A stretch of DNA of 64,000 nt from Gorillibacterium timonense (GCF_001457415.1 NZ_LN881722.1:1-64000); one strand, 5' to 3'. Shown: positions 37,951 through 48,516, counted from the stretch's first letter. A program made the numbers and translations. The notes: generated by a model from the sequence alone, not told the origin.

Positions 37951-40829
37951 TGAGTGTATTTAAACTGGAGTGGAAAGCAATCGCAACAAACCGGGTGCTT
38001 CTGATCAGTCTAATTATCCTGCTGCTTGTCCCGATTATGTACAGCGGCATCTTTCTCAGTTCAGCGTGGGACCCATACAGCCGTACCGAGAATTTACCTG
38101 TCGCCGTTGTCAATTTGGACCAGTCTGCCGATTACGGAGACAAAACCCTTGAGCTTGGAGCGAAACTAGTCGAACAGCTTAAGGATAATCCTAATATGCA
38201 GTGGCATTTTGTCGATGCTGATCAGGCGCAGCAGGGACTGGAGCGCGGAGACTATTATATGGTCATTACGATCCCTTCCGACTTTTCAGCCAACGCGTCC
38301 ACCGTTCTCGACGATACGCCCAAAGCGATGAATCTGACGTATCAGACGAACCCAGGACGAAATTATTTTGCCAGTGTCGTTTCGTCGCAAGCTGCCACAG
38401 CCGTCGAGGGAACGATAGCCCGGAGCATCACGCAAGAGTACGCTCAGGCTTTACTTGATCAGATGAGCGGCATCGGCGAAGGGTTCGACAAAGCGGCGAA
38501 TGGCTCCAAGCAGCTTCAAGAAGGGATTGCCAGCGCTCATGAAGGCAGCCAAAAGCTGAAAGATGGATTGGTGAAGTTGGCTGACAGCACCCTAACCTTC
38601 AGCAATGGCGTCAAGCAGTTGGTTGCAGCAGTAGGTACCGTTCAAGCAGGAACTGCAGCCCTCAACGATGGAGCCAACCAGCTGAACGCAGGTGTCATAT
38701 CTTATACAACCGGTGTAAGTACCTTGTACGAAGGAAGCCAGAAGTTTACTCAGGGGGCTGATCAGCTTATTGCCGCTTCTCCCGCTCTCCTAAGCGGTGC
38801 CAAGCAATTGGCGGACGGAGCGCAGCAATTGGCCCCTGGGCTCACGGCTCTTGCAAATGGAGCCAATTCAACCCTCCCTGGCAGCAAAGAGCTGACGCAA
38901 GGATTATTGGCGGTAAATGAAGCCACAGCCAAGCTGGCAGATGAGAACGCGGGCGTAGCTTCGCTTGCCAAAGGGCAAAAACAGCTTCAATCTGCTATGA
39001 ACCAGCTTCAGACCGGAGCAGCAGCGCTTCAGTCTGGACTGAAGCAACTGAACGGAAATCTGCCGTCCGAAGAGCAAGCCCGACAATTGACACAAGGTCT
39101 GACGGACATTCAAAAGGGTATTAACAAATTGTCAGCATCCGTCTCGTCAAATGCCAATTTGTCTTCATCGGTTGCCTCCATTCAGACGAATTTGCAAGTG
39201 ATGCAGACAGCTTTGACGGCTCTGTCAGGGCAAGCCCAGACAAGTAGTCAAGCGGTAATTAAAGTCGTACAGGACTCAAGCGGCTATCAGTCACTAAGCT
39301 CTGCTCAACAGCAGGAGCTTCTGCGGGCGCTTGGGGTGGAATTAAACCGTCAAAGCGAGGCGCAAGCGGCACAGCTTAAGAATGCTTCTGCTTCGCTCAA
39401 GCAGTTGTCAGACACCTTAAGCACCCAGATCGTGCCGTTGGTTCAAGGTCTCGGTACGCTTCCCGCCAGCATCGAAACGCTCAACACGGCCGTCAATCAA
39501 GTGAATCCGAAAGCAGCAGCTGCGATTTCCGCTTATCCGACCATTTCGGCAACATTGGATGAGAAGCTTATTCCCGGCGCAGCAGCCTTAAATCAAGGAT
39601 TGGCGGATGCCTCAACCGGCAGCTCGCAGCTGGCAATCGGATTGGATAGCTTGAATTCCCAAATGCCGATTTTGGCCGATAGCACTGGCAAGCTGGCTAG
39701 CGGCAGCCAAGCCCTTAGCGAAGGAATTGACTCCCTCTCACAAGGAAGCAAGCAGCTGTCCGATGCCGCGACTCGGTTCGCGACCGGTTCAAGCAGCTTC
39801 TCCGTCGGGGTCTCCCAGTATTCTCAATCCGTAGAGCAGCTCAATGCCGGGGCGAAGCAAATCGGAGCGGGCTTGGAGCAGCTGGATGCGAAATCCAGCG
39901 CCCTCCTCCAAGGGTCCGAATCGTTGAAGGATGGCCTTGCTGTTATGTTCTCCAATCTGCCGGCTCTGGCCGATGGGGCGGCTAAACTCTTCGATGGGAC
40001 TGAACAATTCCAAAGCGGCTCGAATGCTTTGGTTCAAGGCTCTCAGGATTTAACGGAGGGCATCAATAAACTGAACAGCGGCAGTTCGGAGCTTGCATCC
40101 GAGCTTGGAGAAGGGGCCGGGCGGCTTCAGCAGGTCAACACGAATAAGGCCAATGCGGAAATGATCGCCAATCCTTTGAATCCTGTTCATACGGAGTACA
40201 GCAAAGTGCCCAACTACGGTCATGCCCTTGCTCCCTACGTATTAATTCTTGGCTTGTTTGTGGGAGCGATCGCGTTTAATCTCGTATTTCCGCTCACAAG
40301 CCCTGCAGGAAGTCGAGCATCCGGGCTTTCCTGGTGGTTCAGCAAATTCAGCGTCGGCGTTCTGCAAGCTACGTTCTCGGCCCTTGTCATGAACGTCATC
40401 ATGCTGTATGGCATGGGGCTTCAAGTGGATCATTTGGCATCGTTCGTCTTGTTGTCAGTTCTAGCGTCCATAACCTTTATGTTCCTGGTTATGCTGCTCA
40501 ATGTGGCTTTCGGCAACTTCGGACGACTTCTGTCGATGCTGCTGCTGGTCGTTCAGCTTGGCGCAAGCGGCGGTATGATGCCGATGGAGCTGAGCAACTC
40601 GCTCTTCAACGCCTTGCACCGCTGGCTTCCAATGACGTATGCGGTTGAAGGAACCCGTGAAGCCATGTCTTCCAGCATGGCCGCCTCTCAGTATTCGAAC
40701 AGTGTCCTCATGCTGATCGTGTTCATGGTGCTGTTCAATCTGCTTCTTCTCGGGGTTATGCATCTGAAAGCTGGCAAAGAATCTGCATCAGCCATTCCAA
40801 CAACAGGATCTCATCCGGTAGAAATGTAA
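37950..40829 (+). CDS. YhgE/Pip domain membrane protein
   Basis: A 959-residue protein of the phage-infection-protein (Pip)/YhgE family, related to ABC-2 permeases and ESX/type VII-associated EsaA. One N-terminal membrane helix (~12-34) precedes a ~720-residue external domain made of repeated units of the form G-x2-QL-x2-G...L-x-G (e.g. ANGSKQLQEGIASAHEGSQKL), expected to form long coiled coils. Five or six membrane helices follow at ~755-950. In lactococci Pip is a phage adsorption factor. Coupled to the upstream Rrf2 gene. AT-neutral composition, intact. Confidence 0.85.
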   Translation: MSVFKLEWKAIATNRVLLISLIILLLVPIMYSGIFLSSAWDPYSRTENLPVAVVNLDQSADYGDKTLELGAKLVEQLKDNPNMQWHFVDADQAQQGLERGDYYMVITIPSDFSANASTVLDDTPKAMNLTYQTNPGRNYFASVVSSQAATAVEGTIARSITQEYAQALLDQMSGIGEGFDKAANGSKQLQEGIASAHEGSQKLKDGLVKLADSTLTFSNGVKQLVAAVGTVQAGTAALNDGANQLNAGVISYTTGVSTLYEGSQKFTQGADQLIAASPALLSGAKQLADGAQQLAPGLTALANGANSTLPGSKELTQGLLAVNEATAKLADENAGVASLAKGQKQLQSAMNQLQTGAAALQSGLKQLNGNLPSEEQARQLTQGLTDIQKGINKLSASVSSNANLSSSVASIQTNLQVMQTALTALSGQAQTSSQAVIKVVQDSSGYQSLSSAQQQELLRALGVELNRQSEAQAAQLKNASASLKQLSDTLSTQIVPLVQGLGTLPASIETLNTAVNQVNPKAAAAISAYPTISATLDEKLIPGAAALNQGLADASTGSSQLAIGLDSLNSQMPILADSTGKLASGSQALSEGIDSLSQGSKQLSDAATRFATGSSSFSVGVSQYSQSVEQLNAGAKQIGAGLEQLDAKSSALLQGSESLKDGLAVMFSNLPALADGAAKLFDGTEQFQSGSNALVQGSQDLTEGINKLNSGSSELASELGEGAGRLQQVNTNKANAEMIANPLNPVHTEYSKVPNYGHALAPYVLILGLFVGAIAFNLVFPLTSPAGSRASGLSWWFSKFSVGVLQATFSALVMNVIMLYGMGLQVDHLASFVLLSVLASITFMFLVMLLNVAFGNFGRLLSMLLLVVQLGASGGMMPMELSNSLFNALHRWLPMTYAVEGTREAMSSSMAASQYSNSVLMLIVFMVLFNLLLLGVMHLKAGKESASAIPTTGSHPVEM

Positions 40830-40928
40830 AGGATGGGAAAAGTCGAAACAGGGTACCCCAAAAATCGACACCTCCCACCACCCGCGGTTGTGATCTGCTC
40901 AAGACAAATGAAAAATCGCTTCTCCTGC

Positions 40929-40966
40929 AAAACCTGCGGACAGGGTTAGGGTCCGCAGGTTTTTTC
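40929..40966 (+). terminator. Rho-independent terminator after yhgE/pip
   Basis: AACCTGCGGAC and GTCCGCAGGTT are perfect complements followed by TTTTT. Confidence 0.88.
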
Positions 40967-41026
40967 TCGTTCGGTGAAGCTGGTATGCGGCGGTCTGTAT
41001 TTCTTTGGCTGTGGTTGAAAAGCATC

Positions 41027-41075
41027 TTGACAGAAGATGGATTATCTTATATGGTTAGTTACATAAGTAATTAAC
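41027..41075 (+). promoter_or_regulatory. Promoter and operator of the ytrA-like ABC operon
   Basis: Consensus TTGACA (41027-41032), 17-base spacer, TATGGT (41050-41055). Overlapping the -10 and start region is GTTAGTTAC-ATAA-GTAATTAAC (41054-41075), an inverted repeat with one mismatch, well placed as the site for the GntR regulator encoded just downstream. Confidence 0.65.
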
Positions 41076-41093
41076 AAGTATGGTGGTGAAGTG

Positions 41094-41465
41094 ATGAAAG
41101 AGCTGATAGACGACAGCAAGCCCATCTTCGTGCAAATCGCCGAACGAATCGAGAACGACATCATATCCGGGATCTTGCCGGAGGAGAGTCAAGCTCCTTC
41201 AACCAATCAGTTTGCGGCGCACTATCAGATCAACCCGGCGACGGCGGCCAAAGGGGTCAACTTGCTGGTGGAGGAAGGCATCCTGTACAAAAAGCGGGGG
41301 ATTGGGATGTTCGTAGCGGAGGGAGCGCGGGAGCGGCTGCTTCAGAAGCGCAAAGGGGAATTTTTCGAGCAGTATGTGGAAGCGATGCTTCGAGAGGCGG
41401 AGAAGCTGGCCATCAGCCGGGAGGAAGTCATCGAGATGATTGCCAAGGGAGGGAAGGGACAATGA
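41094..41465 (+). CDS. GntR family regulator, YtrA type
   Basis: A 123-residue short GntR protein: the winged HTH (residues ~10-75, with QIAERIENDIISGILPEESQAPSTNQFAAHYQINPATAAKGVNLLVEEGILYKKRG) plus a ~45-residue helical dimerisation tail, the YtrA layout. ATG 41094 chosen, with GGTGGTGAA upstream. It overlaps the ATPase start (ATGA), and so is in one operon with the transporter it probably represses. Confidence 0.88.
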   Translation: MKELIDDSKPIFVQIAERIENDIISGILPEESQAPSTNQFAAHYQINPATAAKGVNLLVEEGILYKKRGIGMFVAEGARERLLQKRKGEFFEQYVEAMLREAEKLAISREEVIEMIAKGGKGQ

Positions 41466-42376
41466 GTCAAGCCATTGTTGAGACGAAAGGATTAACGAAG
41501 AGGTACGGACAGACGGCAGCTTTGGATGGAATCGATCTTCGCATCGGAGAAAATCAAATTTGCGGACTGCTCGGACGCAACGGCGCCGGGAAAACAACGC
41601 TCATGCACATCATCACCTCGCAGCTGTTCGCAACCTCCGGTGAGCTTCACGTGTTCGGGGAAAAGCCCTACGAGAATGAAAAGGTTCTGCGCCAAATGTG
41701 CTTCATCAAAGAAAGCCAGGCGTACGCCAAAACCTTCAAGGTGGCGGATGTGGTCAGCCTCTCGAACGGGATCTTCCCGAACTGGGATTCCGCTTATGCG
41801 GAGCGGCTGCTGAACGAGTTCGAACTGCCGCGGAGCTGTTCGGTCGGTAAGCTGTCCCGCGGGATGCTGTCCTCGCTCGGTATCGTAGTCGGGCTTGCCA
41901 GTCGGGCGCCGCTCACGATTTTTGACGAGCCGTATCTCGGCCTCGATGCCGCCAGCCGCACGCTCTTCTATGATCTGCTGCTGGAGGATTACTCGAATCA
42001 TCCGCGCACGATCATTCTCTCGACCCACCTGATCGATGAAGTGAGCCGCCTCTTGGAGCATGTAGTCATCATCGATCACGGACGTATCCTGCTCGACCAG
42101 GATGCTGATGAGTTCCGCGGGATGGCGTACACCGTGACCGGCAATGCAGACCGCATCCGTTCCTTCGCGGAGGGGAAGAAGGTTCTGCATGAGGAAGGCT
42201 TCGGCTCGCTCCTGTCGGTTGTCCTCTGGGGACGCGCAGGCGCGCAGGAGAAGCGGGATGCCGCTGAGCTGGGACTGGAGCTTGGGCCAGTCTCGTTCCA
42301 ACAGCTGTTTGTTCACATGACTTCGGGGAACGCCGCACGGCCCTCCCTCGTCCAGGAAGGAGCGATCCATCGATGA
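41462..42376 (+). CDS. ABC transporter ATP-binding protein
   Basis: A 304-residue ATPase. Walker A GRNGAGKTT (~38), signature LSRGMLSSLG (~140; a diverged LSGGQ), Walker B LTIFDEPYLGLD (~158), switch His in LSTHLIDE (~192). The C-terminal ~90 residues are the variable part of drug/antibiotic-type exporters. Couples to the permease that overlaps it by 4 bases. Transport substrate unknown; YtrA-type operons often respond to cell-wall stress. Confidence 0.88.
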   Translation: MSQAIVETKGLTKRYGQTAALDGIDLRIGENQICGLLGRNGAGKTTLMHIITSQLFATSGELHVFGEKPYENEKVLRQMCFIKESQAYAKTFKVADVVSLSNGIFPNWDSAYAERLLNEFELPRSCSVGKLSRGMLSSLGIVVGLASRAPLTIFDEPYLGLDAASRTLFYDLLLEDYSNHPRTIILSTHLIDEVSRLLEHVVIIDHGRILLDQDADEFRGMAYTVTGNADRIRSFAEGKKVLHEEGFGSLLSVVLWGRAGAQEKRDAAELGLELGPVSFQQLFVHMTSGNAARPSLVQEGAIHR

Positions 42377-43065
42377 CCAGCAAATCCTTGCGCACGATGC
42401 TGAAGATGCACTGGATCAATGTACGCGCCAGTATCTATGTGTTTTGGGCCATCATGCTTACCATCACCGTCCTCGCTTTCACGATCATGACGATCGCCGC
42501 TGATCCGGACACCCAAATCAACATGGGATCGATCATCTCTGTTTCAGTCTACCTGCTTGTCGTCAGTCTAATTAGCGTAAATGAAACCTTCCGTTATGCC
42601 CTCGGGATGAATGTCCGGAGGAAAGACTATTACAGCTCCACCCTGCTCATGATTGTGGGAACTGTGCTTAGCTTTGGGGTTCTCTCGACGCTGCTCTCTG
42701 AGATCGAAAAGCCGATTGCTAAGGCGCTGAATGTGAACGTGTCCCTGTTTGGCGTTTTGGGAGAAAGTTCCCTATCTACTCTAGACGTGTTCCTCTTATA
42801 TATGGGCGTCGGGCTGTGCATTAGCGCCATCGGTTTTTTCATCTCGATCATTTCGTATCGGTTCGGGAAGAAAGGCGTGCTCCTGCTGGGAGGGATAGCC
42901 CTTCTCGTGTTCATTGGGATGTCGGTTACGTCGAGCGGGCCGGTCGTCCGCTTCTTCAACAGCATCGGATCGATCGCAGAAGCGATGGCTTGGTTGATGA
43001 TCCCGACAGCCGTACTCCTGGCCGTCTCTTATCCGCTCATGATGAGGATGGCCTTGAAGGAGTAG
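42373..43065 (+). CDS. ABC transporter permease
   Basis: A 230-residue membrane protein with about six hydrophobic segments (starting ~15, 45, 90, 130, 165, 195), of the size of YtrC/D-like ABC-2 permeases. Overlaps the ATPase gene by four bases. No sequence motif defines its cargo. Confidence 0.8.
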   Translation: MTSKSLRTMLKMHWINVRASIYVFWAIMLTITVLAFTIMTIAADPDTQINMGSIISVSVYLLVVSLISVNETFRYALGMNVRRKDYYSSTLLMIVGTVLSFGVLSTLLSEIEKPIAKALNVNVSLFGVLGESSLSTLDVFLLYMGVGLCISAIGFFISIISYRFGKKGVLLLGGIALLVFIGMSVTSSGPVVRFFNSIGSIAEAMAWLMIPTAVLLAVSYPLMMRMALKE

Positions 43066-43166
43066 ACTTCCGCTCCTTGCTTGCCGGATGGGACACCGTA
43101 TGGTACAATTATCTTTGCTATGTATCAGGACGGTCAAGGTGCGTCCGGCTTCAAGGAGGTGGAAGT

Positions 43167-43400
43167 GTGGATTTATTCCTGAAAGTACTGCTTGTGATCG
43201 TGTGCGTTGGCCTGATCGCTGTTGTTCTCTTGCAGAAAGGGAAGAGCGCTGGTCTTTCGGGCGCCATCTCCGGGGGTGCGGAACATCTCTTCGGGAAACA
43301 GAAGGCCCGTGGAATGGACCTGTTGCTGTCCCGTGTGACGGTGGTGCTGGCAGCTCTGTTTATCGTGGTATCGATGGCGCTAGCCTTTGTATCGAGATAA
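43167..43400 (+). CDS. secG: Preprotein translocase subunit SecG
   Basis: A 77-residue protein with two membrane helices (~2-22 and ~52-72) separated by the conserved [29 protein letters not shown] loop. It supports SecYE in protein export. GTG start at 43167 after AAGGAGGTGG; the frame stays open upstream into unrelated sequence. Located before rnr-smpB-ssrA as in many Firmicutes. Confidence 0.93.
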   Translation: MDLFLKVLLVIVCVGLIAVVLLQKGKSAGLSGAISGGAEHLFGKQKARGMDLLLSRVTVVLAALFIVVSMALAFVSR

Positions 43401-43420
43401 CTGAACCGAACCGGTTGAAA

Positions 43421-43451
43421 GAGGCGGAAGCTTTGGCTCCGCCTCTTTTTG
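43421..43451 (+). terminator. Rho-independent terminator of secG
   Basis: GAGGCGGAAGC and GGCTCCGCCTC form a stem around a short loop, followed by TTTTT. Confidence 0.85.
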
Positions 43452-43968
43452 AATAGATGCGGCTGCGAAGTCCAGGGAAGCGATGGGCAAACAGGCAAAC
43501 GCCTGCCCCTTCCCGGCGCTCCCGCTTCCGCCCGAACGTCTCTCCCCGTGCGAGTGTATGCTTTGTCCGGGGTTTTCTTTTGCCTGACGATGCTGGTAAA
43601 TTATTCTGCGACGCTGTTCCCTAGAGTGCGTTACCCCATCGCTGAGCTGAAGCGACCAAAGCTTCAGGTAAGGAATACCTGTGAACGGGCCTTGACGAGT
43701 CCTTGAAGCCCCCTATACAGGCGGAGCCATTCGAAATTCGGTTTCGTCATACGCGATAGGCGCAGGACATACGGGTTCTCGGGGCAGGGGGATGCGCATT
43801 GGGAAATGGGTAAATACTGAGGAAAGCTGTATCCGTCGATGGGAGTCTCAAGGCGGCACAACCGATTCGGCGGAACTCCGGTGTGACGGTCCCAAGAAGA
43901 CGGCTTCCTGTACGAAGACATCTGGCGGATTGAACAATCATTTATTTTACTTAAAAGCAGGTGAAATC
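43452..43968 (+). other. Intergenic region secG-rnr
   Basis: About 500 bases without a supported gene. Short frames lack ribosome sites. Nothing recognised as a riboswitch. Confidence 0.45.
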
Positions 43969-46941
43969 ATGGCAACAGAGCAAGAAGTGCTCGATTATAT
44001 GGCTAGGGACGATTACCGGCCTCTGACTTATCAGGAGCTGGAAAAGGAATTCGCTCCAGCGGATGCTCAGGAATTTAAGGATTTTCTGAAGCTGCTTAAC
44101 ACCCTGGAGGAGACCGGACGGATCTACCGCAACCGCGGCAACCGCTACGGGCTGCCGGAGAGAATGAACCTGGTCCGCGGAAGGATTCAGGCTCACCAGA
44201 AGGGCTTCGGCTTTCTGATCCCGGAAGACCGGGAACGGCCGGACATTTACATTCCCGCGACGGATATGGGCGGATCGATGAACGGCGACACCGTCCTCGT
44301 GCGAATCTCCTCGAAGGGAGCAGCGGGCGGCAAGGTGGAGGGCGAAGTCGTCATCATTGTCAAAAGAGCGACCCAACAGGTGGTCGGCACGTTCCAGAAC
44401 TTTGAAAGCTACGGCTTCCTGGTACCGGATGACAAGCGGCTCATACGCGATATCTTCATCCCGCCGCATGCCTCGATGGGCGCAGTAACGGGGCAAAAGG
44501 TTGTCGCCCGCATCGTAAACTACCCGGAAGGCCGCTCGTCGGCGGAGGGCGAAATCATCGAGATTCTCGGACATAAGGATGATCCGGGCATCGACATCCT
44601 CTCGATCATTCGCCAATTCCAGCTTCCGGAGGCGTTCCCTGAGGAAGTGACCGCCGAGGCCGACCGTGTCCCGGATACGATCCGTGAAGAGGATCTGAAG
44701 GGGCGGCGCGATCTGCGCGAAGAGACGATCGTCACGATCGACGGAGAAGACGCCAAGGACCTGGACGATGCGGTCGCGGTCCGCAAGCTCGACAACGGCA
44801 ATTACCACCTGGGCGTGCATATCGCCGATGTCAGTTACTACGTGCGCGAAGGATCGGAGCTCGACAAGGAAGCGTACAACCGGGGGACGAGCGTCTACCT
44901 GGTGGACCGCGTCATTCCAATGCTGCCGCATCGTCTCTCCAACGGCATCTGCAGCCTGAATCCGAAGGTGGACCGGCTGACGATGTCCTGCGAGATGGAG
45001 ATCAACGCGAGCGGCGATGTGGTGAAGCATGATGTTTTTACGAGCGTGATTCGCACGACGGAGCGGATGACCTACACCAATGTCCGCAAAATCCTGCAGA
45101 ACGAGGACCCGGAGGTCACCGAACGGTACAGCGGGCTGGTTGACGACTTCAAGCTGATGGAAGAGCTGGCGATGAAGCTGCGGAACAAGCGGATGACCCG
45201 CGGCGCTGTCGATTTCAACTTTACCGAGGCTAAAATTCTCGTCGATGAGAACGGCAAGCCGACGGACATCGTCAAGCGCGAGCGCTCGATTGCCGAGCAG
45301 ATCATCGAGGAGTTCATGCTGAAGGCGAACGAGACGGTGGCTGAGCATTTTCACTGGCTGAAGGTGCCGTTCCTGTATCGGGTTCACGAAGAGCCGGATG
45401 CGGAGAAGCTGCTGCGTTTTGCTGAGTTTGTGACGAGCTTTGGCTATGCGCTGAAGGGCGGAAAAGGCGGGAAGCTGCATCCGCGCCAGTTGCAGGATAT
45501 CCTCGACGAGATTTCCGGGACGAAGGAAGAAGCGGTCATCAGCACGGTGCTGCTGCGCTCGATGAAGCAGGCGCGTTATGACTCCCAGAGCCTCGGCCAT
45601 TTTGGATTGGCGGCTGAGTTCTATTCGCACTTTACGTCGCCGATTCGCCGCTATCCTGACTTGATCATTCATCGCGTGATCCGCGAGGTGCTGGAGAGCG
45701 GAGGAACGCTCAGCGATAAGCGCCATGAATATTTAACGGCGCGAATGGATGACTATGCGAAGCAATCGTCCGAACGTGAGCGCCTTGCCGTGGACGCCGA
45801 GCGCGAGACGGATGCGCTTAAGAAGGCCGAGTTCATGCTGGACAAGGTGGGCGAGGAATTCGAGGGCATCATCAGCAGCGTGACTAACTTCGGCTTGTTC
45901 ATTGAGCTGCCCAATACGGTAGAGGGCTTGATTCGTCTGGCTGATCTGACGGACGATTACTACAACTACCACGAGGCCCAGCACATGCTGGTGGGCGAGC
46001 GGACGGGCCGGATCTTCCGCCTCGGCGACGAGGCGAAGGTGCGGGTGACCCGCGTCAACCTGGACGAGCGCAATATCGACTTTGAGCTCGTCGATATGAA
46101 AGCTCGCCGCCCAGGAGAAGGCGGCGGGTTCGGAGCTGCCCGCGGCGGCAAGCGGGGCCGCGGAGAGAAAGGCGGCCGCGGCGAGCAGCGGAACGGCAAC
46201 GGACGGCAGGGCACGCCGTTCGACGCTCCGGGACGCGGAGGCAAAGGCGGCAAGCGCCGCAAGGGCGAAGCGGCTCCGCAAGGCGAGCGCGCGCGGGTAA
46301 GCGGCGGCGCCGGCGGTGCTGCGGCGGGGGCGCGGAACAGCCGCGGCGGCGGCAATGGCGCAGGCGCGGAAACGGCTGCCGGCCATGGCGAGGGCAAGGG
46401 CCATGGGATCGGCATTGGCCGCAAGCGGGGCAACGGCGGAGCAACCGCCGGTACCGGTCCGGCACCGGGCGCAGGCCGCGGCGGCAAGCAAGCGAAGTCC
46501 GGCGACCGCCGGAGCAGCGCGAGCAAACGCCGCGAAGAAGAGCGGAAGCGCCAGGAGGAGAGCGACATCTACCTGGGCGGCGGCGGACGGCGCGAGAAGC
46601 CGGGCATCGCCTTCTATGGCGGTGCAGCCGCAACTTGGGCGAAGCCGGTAGTTTCCAAGCCAGCCAAGCGCAGCAAAAACAAAACTGAGCTTGAGCGTGC
46701 TGTTGATCCATCCGGTGATCGGCAAGCTCCTGCACAGGTCGCTCGTGCTGCCAAGCACGCAGCCCACGAACCTGCAGCTCCAGTTGGAGATACGGCAGAG
46801 CCGACGGCACCCACGAAGAAGCGCCGGAAGCCGAAGACGAAGCCTCTCGTTCATGCGACTCCGATCGAGAAAGCCGTGGAGGACAAGAAGAAGCCGAGAA
46901 GACGCTCCACTAAGAAAGCGGAGCCCGAGAAAAGCGAATAA
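43969..46941 (+). CDS. rnr: Ribonuclease R
   Basis: A 990-residue 3'-5' exoribonuclease. Order: N-terminal winged helix (~1-60), two cold-shock OB domains (~70-225, [18 protein letters not shown] and YGFLVPDDK), catalytic RNB domain (~230-600) with the aspartate cluster in [12 protein letters not shown] (~258-269), and an S1 domain (~627-705, [20 protein letters not shown]). A ~285-residue tail rich in Gly, Arg, Lys and Ala follows, far longer than the usual lysine-rich end of RNase R. ATG 43969 follows AGCAGGTG. Degrades structured RNA and helps tmRNA-mediated quality control; smpB and ssrA lie downstream. Confidence 0.94.
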   Translation: MATEQEVLDYMARDDYRPLTYQELEKEFAPADAQEFKDFLKLLNTLEETGRIYRNRGNRYGLPERMNLVRGRIQAHQKGFGFLIPEDRERPDIYIPATDMGGSMNGDTVLVRISSKGAAGGKVEGEVVIIVKRATQQVVGTFQNFESYGFLVPDDKRLIRDIFIPPHASMGAVTGQKVVARIVNYPEGRSSAEGEIIEILGHKDDPGIDILSIIRQFQLPEAFPEEVTAEADRVPDTIREEDLKGRRDLREETIVTIDGEDAKDLDDAVAVRKLDNGNYHLGVHIADVSYYVREGSELDKEAYNRGTSVYLVDRVIPMLPHRLSNGICSLNPKVDRLTMSCEMEINASGDVVKHDVFTSVIRTTERMTYTNVRKILQNEDPEVTERYSGLVDDFKLMEELAMKLRNKRMTRGAVDFNFTEAKILVDENGKPTDIVKRERSIAEQIIEEFMLKANETVAEHFHWLKVPFLYRVHEEPDAEKLLRFAEFVTSFGYALKGGKGGKLHPRQLQDILDEISGTKEEAVISTVLLRSMKQARYDSQSLGHFGLAAEFYSHFTSPIRRYPDLIIHRVIREVLESGGTLSDKRHEYLTARMDDYAKQSSERERLAVDAERETDALKKAEFMLDKVGEEFEGIISSVTNFGLFIELPNTVEGLIRLADLTDDYYNYHEAQHMLVGERTGRIFRLGDEAKVRVTRVNLDERNIDFELVDMKARRPGEGGGFGAARGGKRGRGEKGGRGEQRNGNGRQGTPFDAPGRGGKGGKRRKGEAAPQGERARVSGGAGGAAAGARNSRGGGNGAGAETAAGHGEGKGHGIGIGRKRGNGGATAGTGPAPGAGRGGKQAKSGDRRSSASKRREEERKRQEESDIYLGGGGRREKPGIAFYGGAAATWAKPVVSKPAKRSKNKTELERAVDPSGDRQAPAQVARAAKHAAHEPAAPVGDTAEPTAPTKKRRKPKTKPLVHATPIEKAVEDKKKPRRRSTKKAEPEKSE

Positions 46942-46977
46942 GTCAGCTAGTACCATGGATTTCATATGACCTCTGCC

Positions 46978-47010
46978 GCACGGGCTGCTTCTAAAAGCAG
47001 CCCGTGCTTT
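46978..47010 (+). terminator. Hairpin terminator after rnr
   Basis: GCACGGGCTGCTT and AAGCAGCCCGTGC are perfect 13-base complements with a CTAA loop; the 3' T-run is short (TTTC). Confidence 0.7.
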
Positions 47011-47180
47011 CAGATGGGCGCAGCTATTATTCATCAGAACCAATGAGGTAATCGAGTGGAAGGTTTCGCTTTAGGGAAGCTCTCCCCTTGATTTGTCTTG
47101 TTCCAGTTGATACAATGAGGTCCTGAACACAGGCAGAGCAAGGTTTTTCTCTCGCCGCGTGTCTGAAGGAGTGAACATCC

Positions 47181-47666
47181 ATGGCGAAGAAAAGCGATGT
47201 CGAGCACAAGTCGCTCGCCCAAAACAAAAAAGCTTCCCATGATTATTTCATCGAGGAAACCTTCGAATGCGGCATGGTGCTGACCGGAACCGAGATCAAG
47301 TCGTTGCGTGGAGGCAAGGCGAATCTGAGCGATAGCTTCGCCACGATCCGGAACGGCGAGGTATTCGTGCACAACCTGCACATCAGCCCGTTCGAGCAAG
47401 GCAACCGCAGTAACCCGACGGATCCCACTCGGGCCCGCAAGCTCCTGCTCCACCGCGCTCAGATCAGCAAGCTGATCGGGTTTGTGAAGCAAGAGGGGTA
47501 CACGCTGGTTCCGCTCAAAATCTACACACGCAATGGCTACGCGAAGCTTTTGATCGGCCTCGGCCGAGGCAAGAAGAACTACGACAAGCGGCATGACGCA
47601 GCCAAGAAGGACGCCAACCGCGACATCCAACGCGCGCTGCGCGAGAAGCAAAAGGTCGCCCGGTAA
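47181..47666 (+). CDS. smpB: SsrA-binding protein
   Basis: A 161-residue tmRNA partner for ribosome rescue. Typical segments are [29 protein letters not shown] (~12-40), [29 protein letters not shown] (~45-75) and the [16 protein letters not shown] tail (~125-140). ATG 47181 after AAGGAGTGAACATCC. The tmRNA gene follows within 250 bases. Confidence 0.96.
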   Translation: MAKKSDVEHKSLAQNKKASHDYFIEETFECGMVLTGTEIKSLRGGKANLSDSFATIRNGEVFVHNLHISPFEQGNRSNPTDPTRARKLLLHRAQISKLIGFVKQEGYTLVPLKIYTRNGYAKLLIGLGRGKKNYDKRHDAAKKDANRDIQRALREKQKVAR

Positions 47667-47835
47667 GAAGAGGAGCGGCCGAGACTCAAGCCTGGGACGC
47701 TGTCCCTGAAGTAGATGGCCGGCCCGGATGGTGGAACGGACAGAACACCAGACCACGTGTCACCGCCAATGGGCCATGCACCAGAACCTTCATGTCGTGC
47801 GTACAGTTACCAAACCTTTTTGCAACGAATTGTGC

Positions 47836-47841
47836 TATACT
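47836..47841 (+). promoter_or_regulatory. Candidate extended -10 promoter of ssrA
   Basis: TGC-TATACT is an extended -10 box; the -35 is not convincing. It lies ~75 bases upstream of the mature tmRNA 5' end. The 47667-47914 gap holds no gene otherwise. Confidence 0.4.
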
Positions 47842-47914
47842 GAATGTGTATCAGAAAGCAGTATTCTTTCCGGCTCGCACCGATCCAGACGATCGAAGCA
47901 TGCGGCCTCATCAC

Positions 47915-48275
47915 GGGGGCGTTTTTGGATTCGACGGGGATAGTTCGGGCATGGATAGCGGGTAGTGGGGCTGTGTCCACTCTAAAACGCGGAAGCCTAT
48001 TAAACGGCAAACAACAACAAACCTACGCTTTCGCAGCCTAATAACCTGTGAGCGTGCTTCTACCTTCCATCGCCCATGTGGCAGGATAGGGGCTAACCTA
48101 TAGTGGGATACGCTGTCTCATCTCCGCCTGGGGTGAACTGAAGAAGACAATCAGGCTGACCTTATGAGGACCCTGTTGCAGGGGGCCGCCTAAGGTGACA
48201 TCAAAACTGCAACTACACCCGTAGAAGTCTATGTTGCGTTGTCTTCGGACAGGGGTTCAACTCCCCTCGCCTCCA
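47915..48275 (+). ncRNA. ssrA: tmRNA (transfer-messenger RNA)
   Basis: A 361-nt tmRNA. The 5' end GGGGGCG pairs with the 3' CGCCTCC to make the acceptor stem, with the conserved GGATTCGACGGGG after it and T-arm AGGGGTTCAACTCCCCT near the end. CCA is not encoded. The tag frame (48006-48041) reads GKQQQTYAFAA then TAA TAA, ending in the AA that ClpXP-type proteases recognise. The island begins right after its 3' end. Confidence 0.95.
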
Positions 48276-48348
48276 TATGTAAAACCAGTGAGTGTGCACT
48301 TAAAAAGGCATGCTCACTGTTTTTTTGTAGGCATATAGCTATGCATGG
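48265..48348 (+). repeat. Direct repeat, left: ssrA 3' end, terminator and flank (attL-like)
   Basis: From TCGCCTCCATA (tmRNA end) through CCAGTGAG...CTCACTGTTTTTTTGT to AGCTATGCATGG. The same string recurs, diverged, at 62368-62446 (offset ~14.1 kb). Includes the ssrA terminator at 48286-48327: CAGTGAGTGTGC against GCATGCTCACTG, then TTTTTTT. Confidence 0.7.
48286..48327 (+). terminator. Rho-independent terminator of ssrA
   Basis: CAGTGAG-GTGC and GCATGCTCACTG form the stem, with a loop of about ten bases and seven T residues. Confidence 0.8.
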
Positions 48349-48516
48349 CGTTTGAAAAGTCCTGTTGGGATTTACTTTGCAGACATTCCGTCATGCAACC
48401 TTTATTGGTTCTGATGCTTTTTTGCATACTTTGGAATTGTATATTGCAGGAAATTAATGAGAAGTGTTGAAAGGTTTAGATAACATTTTAGTTTGTTTTT
48501 AGAGGAGCGATGAAAC

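Noticed and set aside
38500..40100. CRISPR or DNA tandem repeats in the Pip/YhgE gene
   Set aside because: The repeats are protein-level G-x2-QL-x2-G coiled-coil units with diverged DNA, not a CRISPR array.
43792..43968. 59-codon extension of RNase R
   Set aside because: No ribosome site, non-homologous composition; ATG 43969 is preceded by AGCAGGTG and begins the winged-helix domain.
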